Shown here: in pieces, positions 30,673 through 41,541 of the stretch | Layout: each line of letters begins with the position of its first letter | Numbering within the stretch: the first letter of the stretch is position 1 | From: Zygnema cylindricum | Lineage: Eukaryota > Streptophyta > Zygnematophyceae > Zygnematales > Zygnemataceae | Assembly (NCBI GenBank): GCA_037447655.1 | Contig: JBBHKE010000131.1 | Coordinates: 46,913 to 92,228 of the forward strand | Direction of reading: 5' to 3' | Length of the DNA: 45,316 nt | Position numbers and translations under genes: made by a program | The notes under the pieces: model-generated | What the model saw: only the letters and a program-made list of their open reading frames with translations | Database searches by the model: none | What the model was told of the DNA's origin: nothing

Positions 30673-32660
30673 ACTCAGCATAAGATTTTGTGTACCTGTA
30701 AATATTTGGAACAACATCGGTTTGTCTTATTTGTATTAATTAACTAGAGTTGATTATGATGTTTATATGGCCAATTAGGGTTTCGACAGTTTAATTTGTG
30801 TGTCGTATTTCCAGACAAGTGTACGCTTACGATTGCTTGATTTCAGGTGTACGCTTACGATTTGTTTATTCTTAATAGTAGGTTATCATGGTTAAATAGG
30901 ATATAATGATAGTTACGTAATTTCCAGTTAGGATTTTTGTCGTAATAGGATATTATGTTTTAGTGGAAGTGGATATTTTGACATTTAGTGATTTGTTGAC
31001 AGCTCACAGATGTATATATAGCAATAAGCTTTGTTAGGAGTATCATCAATGCTGGTTAGAAAAGTAGGGACCAAAGATGTAGTAATTTAGGGTTGCCGAT
31101 TAGGTCATGCATTTGAATGATACATTTATTATTATTTGATTATACTTTTGTTTATGTGTGATGCATTCATTTATTATTATTTATATGTGTTAATTTTATG
31201 TTTGTTTGATATGCATTATTTATGCATTTGTCCTAGGGTTTCTTGTGATTTTCATGTAACCCTAGTTGTTGTTTAATGCATCTGTGTATGCATTTTGTTC
31301 CGTCTGTGTACGGATTGTTAATGCATCTGTGTATGCATTTTGTTGCGTCTGTGTACGCATTGGGAGGGTGCACAATTCAATATGATTGTTCATTGGCCTA
31401 GCTTTGCTTAGCTTTTTGCATGATAGTTTGGGTGGCTAATGCGGTCTTTAGACCAAAGAACAACAGTGCTATTAGTGTAGAAAGTGTCGGTGTAAAAACT
31501 AAAATGGATGTTAGTGTAAAGAAACAAAAATGGTTGTAAACCCTATTTTGAGTTGAAGAACCAAAAGGAAAACAAAACATCAACGCTAATTTTTACACAA
31601 CATAATTTTTTTCCTCTCACCTTCCCATTGTGTACTATAGCAGATAGATCCCCGTGTTCACATAGTCGAAGTTTAAACATGTGAAAAATAGTTCGCAATT
31701 TCCCCGTATTTACTACAATCAATAAAATCAAAATACCCTTCCACGTGTTGACGCCACTCACTTTCACGTTATTTGACACTTTTCTTGTACTTTAGTATAG
31801 AGAAGTTTTCTTAGGGACAGAGACGTTTTCTACACTGGCCAATTTAAACACCTCCCTATTGTAGGTTAAAGGGTCGTAATCCGGTGGGGTATTATTAACA
31901 CTGAAAGTGACTCACGGTGTAGTTTACGCCTTACGATAGCTGCCCATGTATTAAAGTACAAATATTTTTCTGTCGTATTCCTCCAAAATTGAGTCCGCAA
32001 CGACAAAATCTTTTGCATAACAGGAAATATGCATTAACCACAGTACAATGAGCGTTTGGATGTACTTCGTGTTTGTCGTCTTACGTACTCATTTTGGATT
32101 TTCCGTCTTTTCGATCCAGGGGCACGCGAAATCCCAACTCATCAAAAAAAATTATCGAAAATCACGTCGAGAGGTGATTTTAGTTAAAGTATCTTGAGAA
32201 CAGGGAATGAAAATACTTCCACGCACGCGTCGAACGAGCTGGAAATTTTTAGCTCGAGGGAGAATATTATTTTCACTGCCTGTCACGCGCATGTACGTGA
32301 AAAAAATTGCAGGGGTCTCTGACCTCCACTTTCATTCATGGGTCCTTTGTAAAAGTCTTACATCGTCGTCGTCTTTATCTACCTCTCACACTATCAATAA
32401 CATCTCTCACTTTTTGAAATGACAAATGAAAATACTAATATGGAATGAAACAATTTTCAAATATAATTATTTTGACTACCTTTTAGCATATTTTGATTGC
32501 AAGTTGACTGAAGAAATTCAAATAAACGAAATCAGGAAGCCACGAGAGAAAGTTAATGCATCAATGACGTCGACATTGTCACAAGTGAGCATGACCTCAC
32601 AATCTCACAAAACCCTATACATCTACAATGTACAAAAAAAAATAGATGTCTATAGTCGTT
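30673..32660. other. No gene seen
   Basis: AT-rich sequence. Apart from the 45-bp duplication at 31275-31362 I find no exon, RNA gene or element end I can support. Confidence 0.5.
31275..31362. repeat. 45-bp x2 tandem repeat with inner palindromes
   Basis: AATGCATCTGTGTATGCATT begins both units (31275 and 31320), followed by TTGTTCCGTCTGTGTACGGA or its variant with TTGCGTCTGTGTACGCA. Each unit holds two small hairpins, TGCAT..ATGCA and CCGT..ACGG/GCGT..ACGC. The second hairpin carries compensatory changes. Confidence 0.75.
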
Positions 32661-32704
32661 GCTGTTTATGTAGAATACTGGAGGTGGATTGGCGGAAGCC
32701 ATGA

Positions 32705-33268
32705 AATTGTACACAAGAGAAAGATCAATGCATTGGAGAGAGAAATTGATTTGTATTTGGGATGATTTCATTGAGTGAGAAAATTCACTTATATACAAAA
32801 TACACAGTGCTAATTACTGTGGAGTCTAAGCGCTCTTTGGTGCGCTGTAACTAAAAGGATCCTAGTCAAGATTCTTATACATATGTTCAACATTTTACGT
32901 GACTAGATTCTAATGTATGTAGACTAGATTCTAACGTAAGATAGATTGTAACGGATTGACTTTAGGTCGGCAATTTACAAAAGTAATTAAGACCTAAAGT
33001 AACGACGTAGACTCAAGCGACAAAGAGTACGAAGACAAAATTAAAGTACAAAAGAGAATTAAGACAAACAAAAAACATACGTAGAAAAAGAGAGAGCGTC
33101 GCCCAAAGGACTTGTACGTAGGGCGACAAGACTGGACCGACGCATGTAGAGTACGACAAGACCAAGACCGGACCAACATATGTAACGATGGGTACTGACG
33201 AGACCAAGACTGGACCGACGTATGTAATGACGAGTACGGACAAAACTAATGCTAAATGACCCTTAACA
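32705..33268 (-). mobile_element. LTR of a decayed Copia element (minus strand)
   Basis: On the - strand the LTR starts TGTTAAGGGTCATTTAGC at 33268, directly after a purine run of seven G. It includes three diverged copies of a unit with TCGGTCCAGTCTTGGTCT (33120-33225) and a TATA-like TGTATATAAGTG near 32790. The far end is not certain; 32705 is approximate. It follows the RNase H remnant as a 3' LTR should. Confidence 0.6.
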
Positions 33269-33716
33269 CCCCCCCTCAAGCGAAAAATAGGAAGTAGGTT
33301 GAGATGAAAATAAAGGAAATTTAGCCAAGAGGAGAAGGAAGAGAAAGGCCGGATGAGAGGCAATGGTGCTCAAAGTGAGGGCGATGAAGAGCCTTGGTGA
33401 GATAATCGGCCACTTGGTCAGCGGATTTGACATAAAGAAACTGGAGAGTGCCTTTTCGACCCGCTCCCGAGAGTAATGATACTCAATGCCGATGTGCTTC
33501 GTCCGCTTGTGGTGAACAGGATTGCGGATCAAAGCAAGGGCTCCTTGGGAATCGGAAAAAATAGGAGTAGGGGCTAAAAGGGGGAATCCAAGATTGGAAA
33601 GCAGAGTCGAACCCATACAGCTTCCTTGGCGGCGTGACAAACGGCCATATATTCCGCCTCAGTGCTGCAGCATGCCGTGGTAGGTTGCTTTCAGCATGAC
33701 CAAGTGATATGACCAT
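33269..33716 (-). pseudogene. Copia RNase H remnant and polypurine tract
   Basis: Minus-strand translation shows the Copia RNase H end of pol: EAEYMAVCHAAKEAVWVRL, then SDSQGALALIRNPVHHKRTK and HIGIEYHY, then in another frame QFLYVKSADQVADYLTKAL. At least two frameshifts are present, one in an A run at 33453-33456 and one near 33605. The polypurine tract GAGGGGGGG precedes the LTR. The rest of pol is absent: the upstream neighbour is a 2.5-kb pyrimidine tract. A dead 3' fragment. Confidence 0.85.
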
Positions 33717-36223
33717 TGCCCAACTCCCTCTCCCTCTCCCTCTCCCTCTCCAAAGTTCCCTCTCATTTTCAGTTTCTCTCTTTCTCCCACTCTACTTCTA
33801 CCTTTCTTTCTTCCTCTCTCACTTCCTTTCCCTCTCCCTGTCCCTTTCCCTCTACCTCTCCCCTCTCTCTCTTCTTGTACCCTGCCCTCTTCCTCTCCCT
33901 TTCCCCCTCTCTATGGCTCTCCATCTCCCTGTCCCTCTCCCTCTCCCTTTCCCTCTCCCTCTTCTTCTCCCTTCGTCTCCTTGTCGATCTCCCTTTCCCT
34001 CTCCTTCTCTCCCACTCTCCCTCTCTTTCTCCCTCTCCCTCTCCATATCTATCTCTATCTTTCTCTCCTTATCCCTCTCCCTCTCTTTATCCATCTGTAT
34101 CTCCCTCTCTCTCTCCTCTTCCTCTCACTTTCCCTCTCTCTGCCCCTCTCCCTCTACTTTGCCCTCTTCCTCTCCCCTCCCCCCCTCCCTGTACCTTGCC
34201 CTTTTCCTCTGGCTCACCCATCTCCCTGTTTTTGTTTTTTTTTCCCCTCCGTGTCCGAGTCATTCTCCCTCAGTCACCCTCCCCTTCTTCGTCTCCTTCT
34301 TCCTCTCCCGTTTTCTTACACCATCTCTCTCCCCCTCTCCCTCTCCCTCCCCCCCTCTCTCTCCCATTCCCTTTTCTTCTTCGACTCGTTTTTTTTTTCC
34401 CTTTCCCATTTCGTCTACTTCTCGCCCTCCCTTGCCATCTCCCTCTTCCTATCCCTCTCTCTCTCAATCGTTTCCCATCTCTCTCAGCCCTACATTGCGC
34501 TCTCCCTTATCTTTTTCATCTCCCTTCGCCTCCCTCACCTTTTCTTTTTCCCTCTTTCCAAATCTCACCCTATCCCTCTCCTTTTCCATCTTCCTGTTCC
34601 TCCGTCTTTGCTTATCCCTCTCCCTCCTTTTCTCCCTCTCCTACTTTCTCTCCCACTCCCTCTCCCTCCCCTTTTTTTGCTTATCCCTCTCCCTCTCTTC
34701 CTTTCTCTCCGACTCCCTCTCCCTCCCCTTTTTTCTTTCCCTTTCCCTCCCCTCTCCATTTCCCTCTCTTTTTTCCTCCCTCTCCCCATTCCGCATTCTT
34801 CTCTCCTCAATCTCACTCTCTCTCTCCATTCCCTTTCATTTCTCCCTCTTTCTCCCACCCTTTGCTCTCTTTCTAATTTTCCCTCTCCTTTTTTCTCTCC
34901 CTCTCGGCCACTCTCTCCCCCTCCCTCTCCCTCTCACTCCACCTTTGCCGTCTCCCTCCTTTTCTCTCACTCTCCCTCTCCCTTTCCATTACCCTCTGCC
35001 TTTCAATCTTCCTCTCCCTCTCCCTTTCCTTCTAACTTGCCCTATCCACCTCCTTTTCTCATTCCTTCAGCCTCACCTTTGCCCTCTGCCTCCCCCTGTC
35101 CCTCTCCAACTTCCTCTCCATCTGCCTTGCCCTTTCACGCTCTCTTTCCCTCTCCTTCTCCCATTTCCCATCTCTTCCTCTCTTCTTCCCCCTTCCCCTC
35201 TCCCTCTCCCTCTCCCTCTAGCTCCGCCTCTCCCTCTTCTCCCTCCATTTTTGTCTTCCTCTCGCTCTACCTTGCCTTCCCTCTAGCTTATCCTCCTACA
35301 CTACCTCCCTCTCCTTTTCCTTCTACCCCACCTCTCCCTCTCGCTGTCCCTATTCTCCCACCTCTCACTTTTCCTGCCCCTCTCCCTTTCCCTAGCCTTT
35401 CCTCTCTCGCTCTTTCTCCCTGTCCTTCACTTTCCCTCTTTTTCCCCTCGCCCGCCTCTACCTCTCCAATTCCTTCTCAATGCCCCCTCTTATTCCTCCT
35501 CTGCCTCTCCCTATCTCTCTCCTCTCCTTCTACGTCTCCCTGCCCTCTCTATTTCTCTTAATCTCTCTCTTCCTCTCCTCCTCACTCTCCTCTCTTTCTC
35601 TTTCCCTTTCCCTTTCCCCCTCCCTCTCCCTCTTCGTGTCCCTGTTCCCTCATCCCTCTGTCTTTCCCTCTCACTCACACTCTCTCTCTCCCTCTCCTTG
35701 TCCCTTTCCCTTTCCCTCTCCTTCCCCCTTTCCGCCTCGCTCTCCCTCTCCCTTTTCCTATCCCTCTCCCTCTCCGTCTACCTTACCCTCTCCTTCTCCT
35801 TCTCCCTGTTTCCTCTCTCTCTCTCTACCTCTACCTCTCCTTTTCCCTCAGAATCTCCCTCTTCTTCCTCCTCCCCCTCCCCCTCCCCCCATCTTTCTCC
35901 GTTTCCTTATCTTTCCCCCTTTCCCTTATTTCCCCCCCTCTTTCTTAGCCTCTCCTTCCCTGTCCTTCTCTTTATCCCTTTCCCTCAGCCTCCCCTTTTC
36001 CTTAGGCCACTTCCTCTCCCTCTCCCTCACCGTCACTCTAACGCTCCCTCTCTCTCTCCCTCTCCCGCTTCCTCTTCCTCTTTCTCTTTCTTTTCCTCTT
36101 TTTCCCTCTCCCTCTTACCTCTCCCTCTCCCTCTCCCTTTCCCTCTCCGTCCCCCTTCCCCTCTCCCTCTCCCTCTACCGTTCCCTCGTCCTCTCCTTTT
36201 CCCTCTCCCTCTTCCTGTTAACC
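33717..36223 (+). repeat. 2.5-kb CCCTCT-type pyrimidine tract
   Basis: Almost uninterrupted C/T sequence built from CCCTCT, CCCTTTC, CTCTTC and similar hexamers, with scattered A and G. All three + frames stay open for long distances (to over 500 codons) and encode only Ser/Pro/Leu/Phe, so none is a gene. One strand is nearly pure pyrimidine, which can form triplex DNA. Confidence 0.95.
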
Positions 36224-37320
36224 GTTCATAAATTCAAAATTTTATTTGATGGGTTTAGCTCCATATGCCATTAAACGCCCGCTTTGGGTCCTAAAAAACG
36301 TTTTTTTTACCGATGACCTGGTTTGTAGGTTTTTTTAAAGTCCGAGATCATAATTTTGGCTCCATACGCCCGAGGTTGACAAATAAATAGAACTCAAATT
36401 ACGGCATGAATAACAACTATATGTGGGAAAATCTTTGTTTCTAGCTCTTTTAAGCATGATAAAATTACTGTAGTTTTCCGAGTCAATTCTCAAATTGGAC
36501 AATTCAATTTCCCTTTTTGCGAAGGTTAAAAAATCTCCTGGAAAGTTCACATTCTATTTTTGTGTATCCCCGTTTTTGTTATTTTCGAAGCAGTACATGA
36601 GTAACTAAATGAGTACTCCTCCAGATTTTCGACGATTGTGGCAATTACTTTGTCTTTTCACGGTTTGTTTTTCCGAGTCGTTATTTTTTTTGGAAATTAT
36701 GACTCTGAAACAGGCGTTTTGTGTGCTAAAGAAATAGGAATTACCAATTTGTCTTGTGGGCTTACTTTTCTGTACGCCTCTTGTCTTTTTTCTATTTTTC
36801 GTAAATTTATTATCCGTATAAGTGTATCTTAACCGTACATTGACATCGGTCAAAAGTACATAGAGCTGTACATAATATCAGCTAGAGTACTGTACCTTCT
36901 ATAAGACGCTATAAGACGTACAGTATTGACACTTTGACAGTTCGTCAGTCATATTGCTCGCCTACTAGAAAACGAGCGTCGACATGGAATTACCATTTGC
37001 CACACATCATACTGCTTTGTGGGGCTTTCTATCTCCGTCCGTACGGTAGTGAGAACGGTCTGCCCTAATAATTAAAAAAAGAAAAAAACATACAACGAGA
37101 GCGCAAAAAAAAAGGAGATGAAGAGAGCGAGTGAAAGAGAAAGAGATGGAGAGAGGGAGACGGAGAGGGAAAGGGAGAGGGAGAGGAGAAAGACAGGGAG
37201 AAGAAGAGCAAGAGGAAGGAGAGGAACGAAAAAAAACTTACTCCAAGAACGCTAAAAAGTAAAAACAGCGAGATGATCATAGCGATTCACGGTATACCAT
37301 CGGCTTACTTTTGCCGTACA
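36224..37320. other. No gene seen; GA microsatellite at 37080-37225
   Basis: AT-rich sequence. 37080-37225 is a GAGAGGGAGA-type purine run. No exon or element end identified. Confidence 0.5.
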
Positions 37321-37347
37321 GCAGAGGTCGCAAAAGTTAAAAATTTT

Positions 37348-38217
37348 AGTGTTGTGTATCGGTAAAAAACTTATCGCGATAACACCGATACCGATAGTTA
37401 TCGGTTATCGAACGGTCAGAGATTCCGATATATCGGTCTGGGACCAACAAATTCCATATCGGCGATAACTTAAAAAATATATAGTATGCATACAATAGCA
37501 CTTTATAACATACTGTATTATTTTATTGATTTTATATAGCGTGGCATGCCACGTATAAAAATATGTGCCGTTACCGTTTAGCTGCAATTTATTACGGAAA
37601 GCGCAGCATATAAACGTTGGCCGGTTAACTGGACAAAAATTTTACGGCGATGTACGTAATTTTACCAAAAACTGGTGAACATGGAACTGTAAAAGGACGG
37701 CGCACACAAAAGTACAACGGACGCAAAATAACATTCTGCGTGCCGCCGAAATCGAACGGACGACTTGGAATGAGAAAACAAGAGCGGACGGCCAGCGTGA
37801 GCGCCAGCATCCGGAATGGCTCTTTTGGCAGCTTATGCCAAAAAAGCTGGCAGGTTGACACGTGGCAGGTCCCCAGTGGATCTCAAGGAATAAAGGGACA
37901 AAGCCATGGCGTCGGATGTGAAAGGTACATCGTTTTTACTGGATCCGTACGTCCGGAGAATAAGACGTACAGTTTTTGTACGTCCGGAGAATAAGACTTA
38001 CAGTTGAGTGTATAGGCCGTACATTTATCTGTACGGTCCGTACAGTTATCGCCGATAACTATCGTTATCGGCATTATCGCCGATAAGTACCCGATATTAT
38101 CGGCTACTTATCGGCGATAAGACCGATATCAATATATCGTACCAATATATCGATTATCGGATACCCGAAAAAAGGCCCATATCGGTTATCGGCAAATCCT
38201 TACCGATACACAACACT
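37348..38217. mobile_element. hAT-like non-autonomous element, 870 bp, nested in a CGGGTA-type repeat
   Basis: Perfect 18-bp inverted ends AGTGTTGTGTATCGGTAA (37348-37365 and 38200-38217). A direct repeat AAAAATTTT flanks it (37339-37347 and 38218-38226). The AGTGTTG start suits hAT elements, whose usual target duplication is 8 bp; here 8 or 9 bp is possible because the flank is nearly palindromic. Subterminal regions are packed with TATCGG/CCGATA and ATCGGCGATAA motifs. An interior part (37650-37994) has an open frame without recognised motifs and no transposase. The outer sequence GCAGAGGTCGCAAAAGTTAA and ..AGATACCC..CGACCGGGTT belongs to the GGTCGCAA/CGGGTA family. Confidence 0.8.
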
Positions 38218-38371
38218 AAAAATTTTAGATACCCTAAACCGACAATTTTTGTTTTTTTTCAAAATCTGAACACCCGATACCCGACCGGGTTATGTCACGC
38301 TCCTAAATTGTTACCCGTTACCCGATACCTTTATGAAAATAAAAGTTAACCGAAACTCGATTTCTCTCGAC

Positions 38372-38592
38372 TACACCGCCAATCGCTATTGGCGTACTTA
38401 ACGCTAATTCGGTCCCGCTTTTTTTTTCTCAAATTCTCAAATAGAATTATCCATACTATTTAAAAAAAACCCTAATTTCAAATTAGAGTAGACGATTTCT
38501 TTCAAAAATTTCAAATTCCTAATTAGCGTAAATCACTGTAATTATTCATATACGCTAAAGAAACCTGTACGCTAACAGCGATTGGCGGTGTA
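38372..38592. mobile_element. TACACCG-type MITE, sister of 29867-30077
   Basis: Starts TACACCGCCAATCGCTATTG and ends CAGCGATTGGCGGTGTA. Apart from small changes it is the reverse complement of 29867-30077. Its right part is almost identical to the left end of 17018-17582, so it looks like an internal-deletion derivative of that longer element. Confidence 0.88.
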
Positions 38593-39062
38593 CCTGTACC
38601 CGCCCGGACCCGAATAAGTACAAAATTAGTGGTACATCTCCCATATACCTTCCACGATACCAAGAGTACAAAGTGCAATAATGTTGGATAGTATGGGCCA
38701 GTGTTGTTCAAATCGTGCGATATTTTCAAATTTTCCGATTGAAACATATAATTCGTGACGATTTTGAAAATCGCAAAAAAAAACGTCTACTGTAAACTGA
38801 AACTGACAATTTACGGGAAAGTACAATATTTTCCGTAATATGTACGGTTTTTACGTAAATGTACGGAATTCGAGAAAAAGATACGTCGTAGTTATCTATA
38901 CTTCTTGTTCAGTGAACTGCACAATAATATCACGGAACTTGTACGTCTCTATATTGAAAATGTACACACATTTTCAAAAAGAGACGTTGAAACGTCACAC
39001 TATTTTCAAGCGTGTTTTTTTGTGTCGTGCAATGCTCAATGTGAAAAATGTAATGTCATTTG

Positions 39063-39980
39063 TGTTGTTTTTGAAATGTTAGTTTCGTACTTACGCCACA
39101 TTTTGTGCGCACGCGACGGTTCGTGCGTAGATTATTACCAGAAATATTGTGGTGGTACAAATGGAGGTTCGAATGGATTTGTGGATTGGGGGAGTAATTG
39201 TACAATTGAAGTTAAAGGATTGTATTTTGATAATGTGGTATCAAGTGGACCGTACGTATGTGATGTCGGTTCATGACGTGGTTTCATCCTCAAGTGACTA
39301 ATCAAGTTGATACTCATTACGCGAATTTTACGGAAGCGTCGATGTAAATATTTGGTTGAACATTGATGTGTCTTTTTGTGAATTAATTATTAGTGTAGAT
39401 TTACTCACTTTGACATACCTTGAAGTATTCATGTATACCGACATTAATAGAGGTAGCTGGTAGATAGCGTACCGCTGATATGCCTCCGTACACTCAGCAG
39501 TAAGCTCTTGTATATATTTGTAGGACTTCGTCATTTTAGGACATAGGAACTTTTTGGACCAAAAACTGTTTATGGTTATTTTTGGTAATTTTATCTGAGG
39601 ATTACTCTCAGATCTGATAGCGGAACTATCTGAAATTCTGCATGTTTGTTCCTATTTATATTTTTAATATTGTCACAGATTTTCAGGTCTATGGTGTGCC
39701 TGGTCTGTGTTTTACTTCATTGTGAAGTTAGCCTGTCTGATCAAAGTTCTGGCAGACTGTTTTTCTGCAACTTTGACTAGATGATGTGATCAATCTGTTT
39801 ATTATTTTTGTCTGAAACTTTGTGAGGTCATTTTATATCCTAGATAATATCTGTAAATGTAGTTTCAGCTTGTTTTGTTAATTCTGTTGAATTCTGTGTG
39901 TATCCAAAGTACGCTGTTTTTAGGGTAGTCTGTGGTGCTTCCTAGGGTGAATCCATGGCTAGAAATGGCTATGGACAACA
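39063..39980 (+). repeat. 5' LTR
   Basis: 918 bp, TGTTG..CAACA. TATA-like sequences are CTATTTATATTTTTAATATT (about 39652) and TATATATTTG (about 39509). The Gag start codon (39955) lies in its last 26 bases. Confidence 0.93.
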
Positions 39981-41229
39981 GGTTATGGGCCCACGCCCAT
40001 GGCTACCCATATTGGATGAATCGTACTTACCCATATTTGATGGAACTGAATATTATTGTTGGAGGAGTATTATGAAGAGCTACTTCAAGTTGAGGGAGCT
40101 TATGGATGTGGTGGATGGGATATGTGTCGAAACATCGGCTGAATGGGAGGAGAAAAACCTGGAGTGCTTGAGGATTATCAAGCTATCTATGACTAAGGAA
40201 TTTGTAATGATGTATCTTGATGTGAAGAGTGCAGCTGAATTGTGGAAGTGTTTAGAATGCACTTACCAAAAGACTTCTGTGTATCATTGGATGATTAGTG
40301 CTACAAAAATATTTGAATATAAATATGCTGGAGGTAGCATGTTGAAATATTGCCTTAGTTTGCAAAGATTGTTTGCAGAAAATGATATTGCAGGAGGAAA
40401 CTTTACAAATGTTCAAAAGGTTCTCTTGTTAATGAAAGGATTACCTAAAGAATATAGGTGTGCTTTAGATAGATTAAAACAAGTTGATAAAAAGGATTGG
40501 AGCTTACCTTTAGCAATCAGATTTGTTTTAGATGAAGAAGATGATAAAGAGGCTTTAAAGAATAGGGGGAATTTTGGTGTGAGATCACAATTTCAGAAAA
40601 ATAGGAAAAATGGTAAATCAGAAAATTGTTTTTATTGTAATGATTTAGGACATACTTTTAGAGTATGTCCACTTTATAAAAGTGCATGTGTCACAGGAAA
40701 TTTTCGAAATGGATGGGATGACTATCGGGTTCTACCCCCTACACGAAAGGCTACACTTCACGTTGATGAATTTGTATACTTGCCGACTGTTATTTTTCTA
40801 AATATGGAAAATGAGGAAGGAAGGGAAACATGTGCTGTCACCGAAAATGGAGTGGAGAATGAGGTGACAGAAAAGGATTTGGTTTTTGTCAATTTTTCCG
40901 ATGACAGATTGGTGAGTGATAAAGATTTACAGGAGGAAGAGGTTAATGTAGTGAGGATAGCTGGAGAGAGTGAAGGTCAATTAGAAATGGAAACTGAAAA
41001 TAATTTGCATGAAGAGATTACTGTACTTAAAGAGGGAAAGAGAAAAAGTGTTCAAAAAATTGAAGTAGGAGAGGAAGTTTATATTATTGGAAAAGAAAAC
41101 AAAAGTTCAAAAATTGAGAAAATACCAAAATTTATTAAGAAAACAAAGAAAATAGGTAGAAGTAAAAAGATAATCCGTAGAAGAAAACATGTTCAGAAAA
41201 TGGTCAAAAGAAAGCATCGTGGAAAATAA
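39955..41229 (+). CDS. gag: Copia-type Gag with zinc knuckle and long charged C-terminal tail
   Basis: 424 codons, uninterrupted. The capsid-like UBN2 region (about residues 20-200) starts with the classic FDGTEYYCWRSIM motif and has LKSAAELWKCLE-like and LLLMKGLPKEYR blocks. A CCHC zinc knuckle is complete: C225-x2-C228-x4-H233-x4-C238, CFYCNDLGHTFRVC. After it, about 185 residues follow that normal Copia Gag lacks: an acidic stretch rich in E, V and N, then a strongly basic end with RRRK and KRKHRGK, a possible nuclear or nucleic-acid-binding tail. No protease DSG/DTG motif is present. ATG 39955 lies inside the 5' LTR and the frame reads through the primer-binding site. A later Met at 39985 would avoid the LTR but still overlap that site. 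The function, packaging element RNA into virus-like particles, is inferred from the family. Confidence 0.9.
   Translation: MARNGYGQQVMGPRPWLPILDESYLPIFDGTEYYCWRSIMKSYFKLRELMDVVDGICVETSAEWEEKNLECLRIIKLSMTKEFVMMYLDVKSAAELWKCLECTYQKTSVYHWMISATKIFEYKYAGGSMLKYCLSLQRLFAENDIAGGNFTNVQKVLLLMKGLPKEYRCALDRLKQVDKKDWSLPLAIRFVLDEEDDKEALKNRGNFGVRSQFQKNRKNGKSENCFYCNDLGHTFRVCPLYKSACVTGNFRNGWDDYRVLPPTRKATLHVDEFVYLPTVIFLNMENEEGRETCAVTENGVENEVTEKDLVFVNFSDDRLVSDKDLQEEEVNVVRIAGESEGQLEMETENNLHEEITVLKEGKRKSVQKIEVGEEVYIIGKENKSSKIEKIPKFIKKTKKIGRSKKIIRRRKHVQKMVKRKHRGK
39981..39994 (+). promoter_or_regulatory. Primer-binding site matching the initiator tRNA-Met anticodon region
   Basis: GGTTATGGGCCCAC directly follows the LTR. 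Its reverse complement, GTGGGCCCATAACC, matches the anticodon stem-loop of plant initiator tRNA-Met (CAT anticodon inside). Drosophila copia has the same GGTTATGGGCCCA site and is primed by a 5' half of that tRNA cut in the anticodon loop. Confidence 0.88.
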
Positions 41230-41534
41230 TTTTAGGGAAAGTAATTATCTTTTACATTTAATAATTTTTTGACGAATTTCTGATTTAAAACTTTGAATTT
41301 TGAAATTGTGTGAGAAGGAAAATTTTTACTTTGAAGACCTAGAAAGAGGTAGTGGAAGCAATGGTGTGTTTAGGAAGGAAGGATTTTGGAAGACATGGCA
41401 GCAGGCAGTTGGAGCAGTGGCGACGTCGGAAGCAGTGGTGATGTTAGCGGAAGCAGTGGTGATATTTGAACGAAAGGTACAGTTTCATTTGACACGCGAC
41501 ATACTTTATTATGGGTGCACGAAACTAAAATTTC
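41230..41534 (+). other. Gag 3' non-coding stretch of the element
   Basis: About 300 bases between the gag stop and the polypurine tract. Contains imperfect GGAAGCAGTGG/GGAGCAGTGG repeats near 41354-41462. No pol remnant is recognisable. Confidence 0.6.
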
Positions 41535-41541
41535 GGGGGAG
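41535..41541 (+). promoter_or_regulatory. Polypurine tract
   Basis: GGGGGAG immediately before TGTTG of the 3' LTR, the plus-strand DNA priming site. It sits in AAAATTTCGGGGGAG. Confidence 0.85.

Noticed and set aside
32705-32798. Minus-strand frame MASANPPPVFYINS as a Copia gag start
   Set aside because: It lies beyond what must be a 3' LTR, is short, and lacks the FDG..W motif.
33709-36274. Very long open frames (up to about 526 codons) on the + strand
   Set aside because: All three frames are open at once and encode only Ser, Pro, Leu and Phe from CCCTCT-type repeats. This is composition, not coding.
39135-39534. Short minus-strand frames in the LTR (repeated at 41614-42013)
   Set aside because: Present twice only because the LTR is duplicated; no motif or coding signature.
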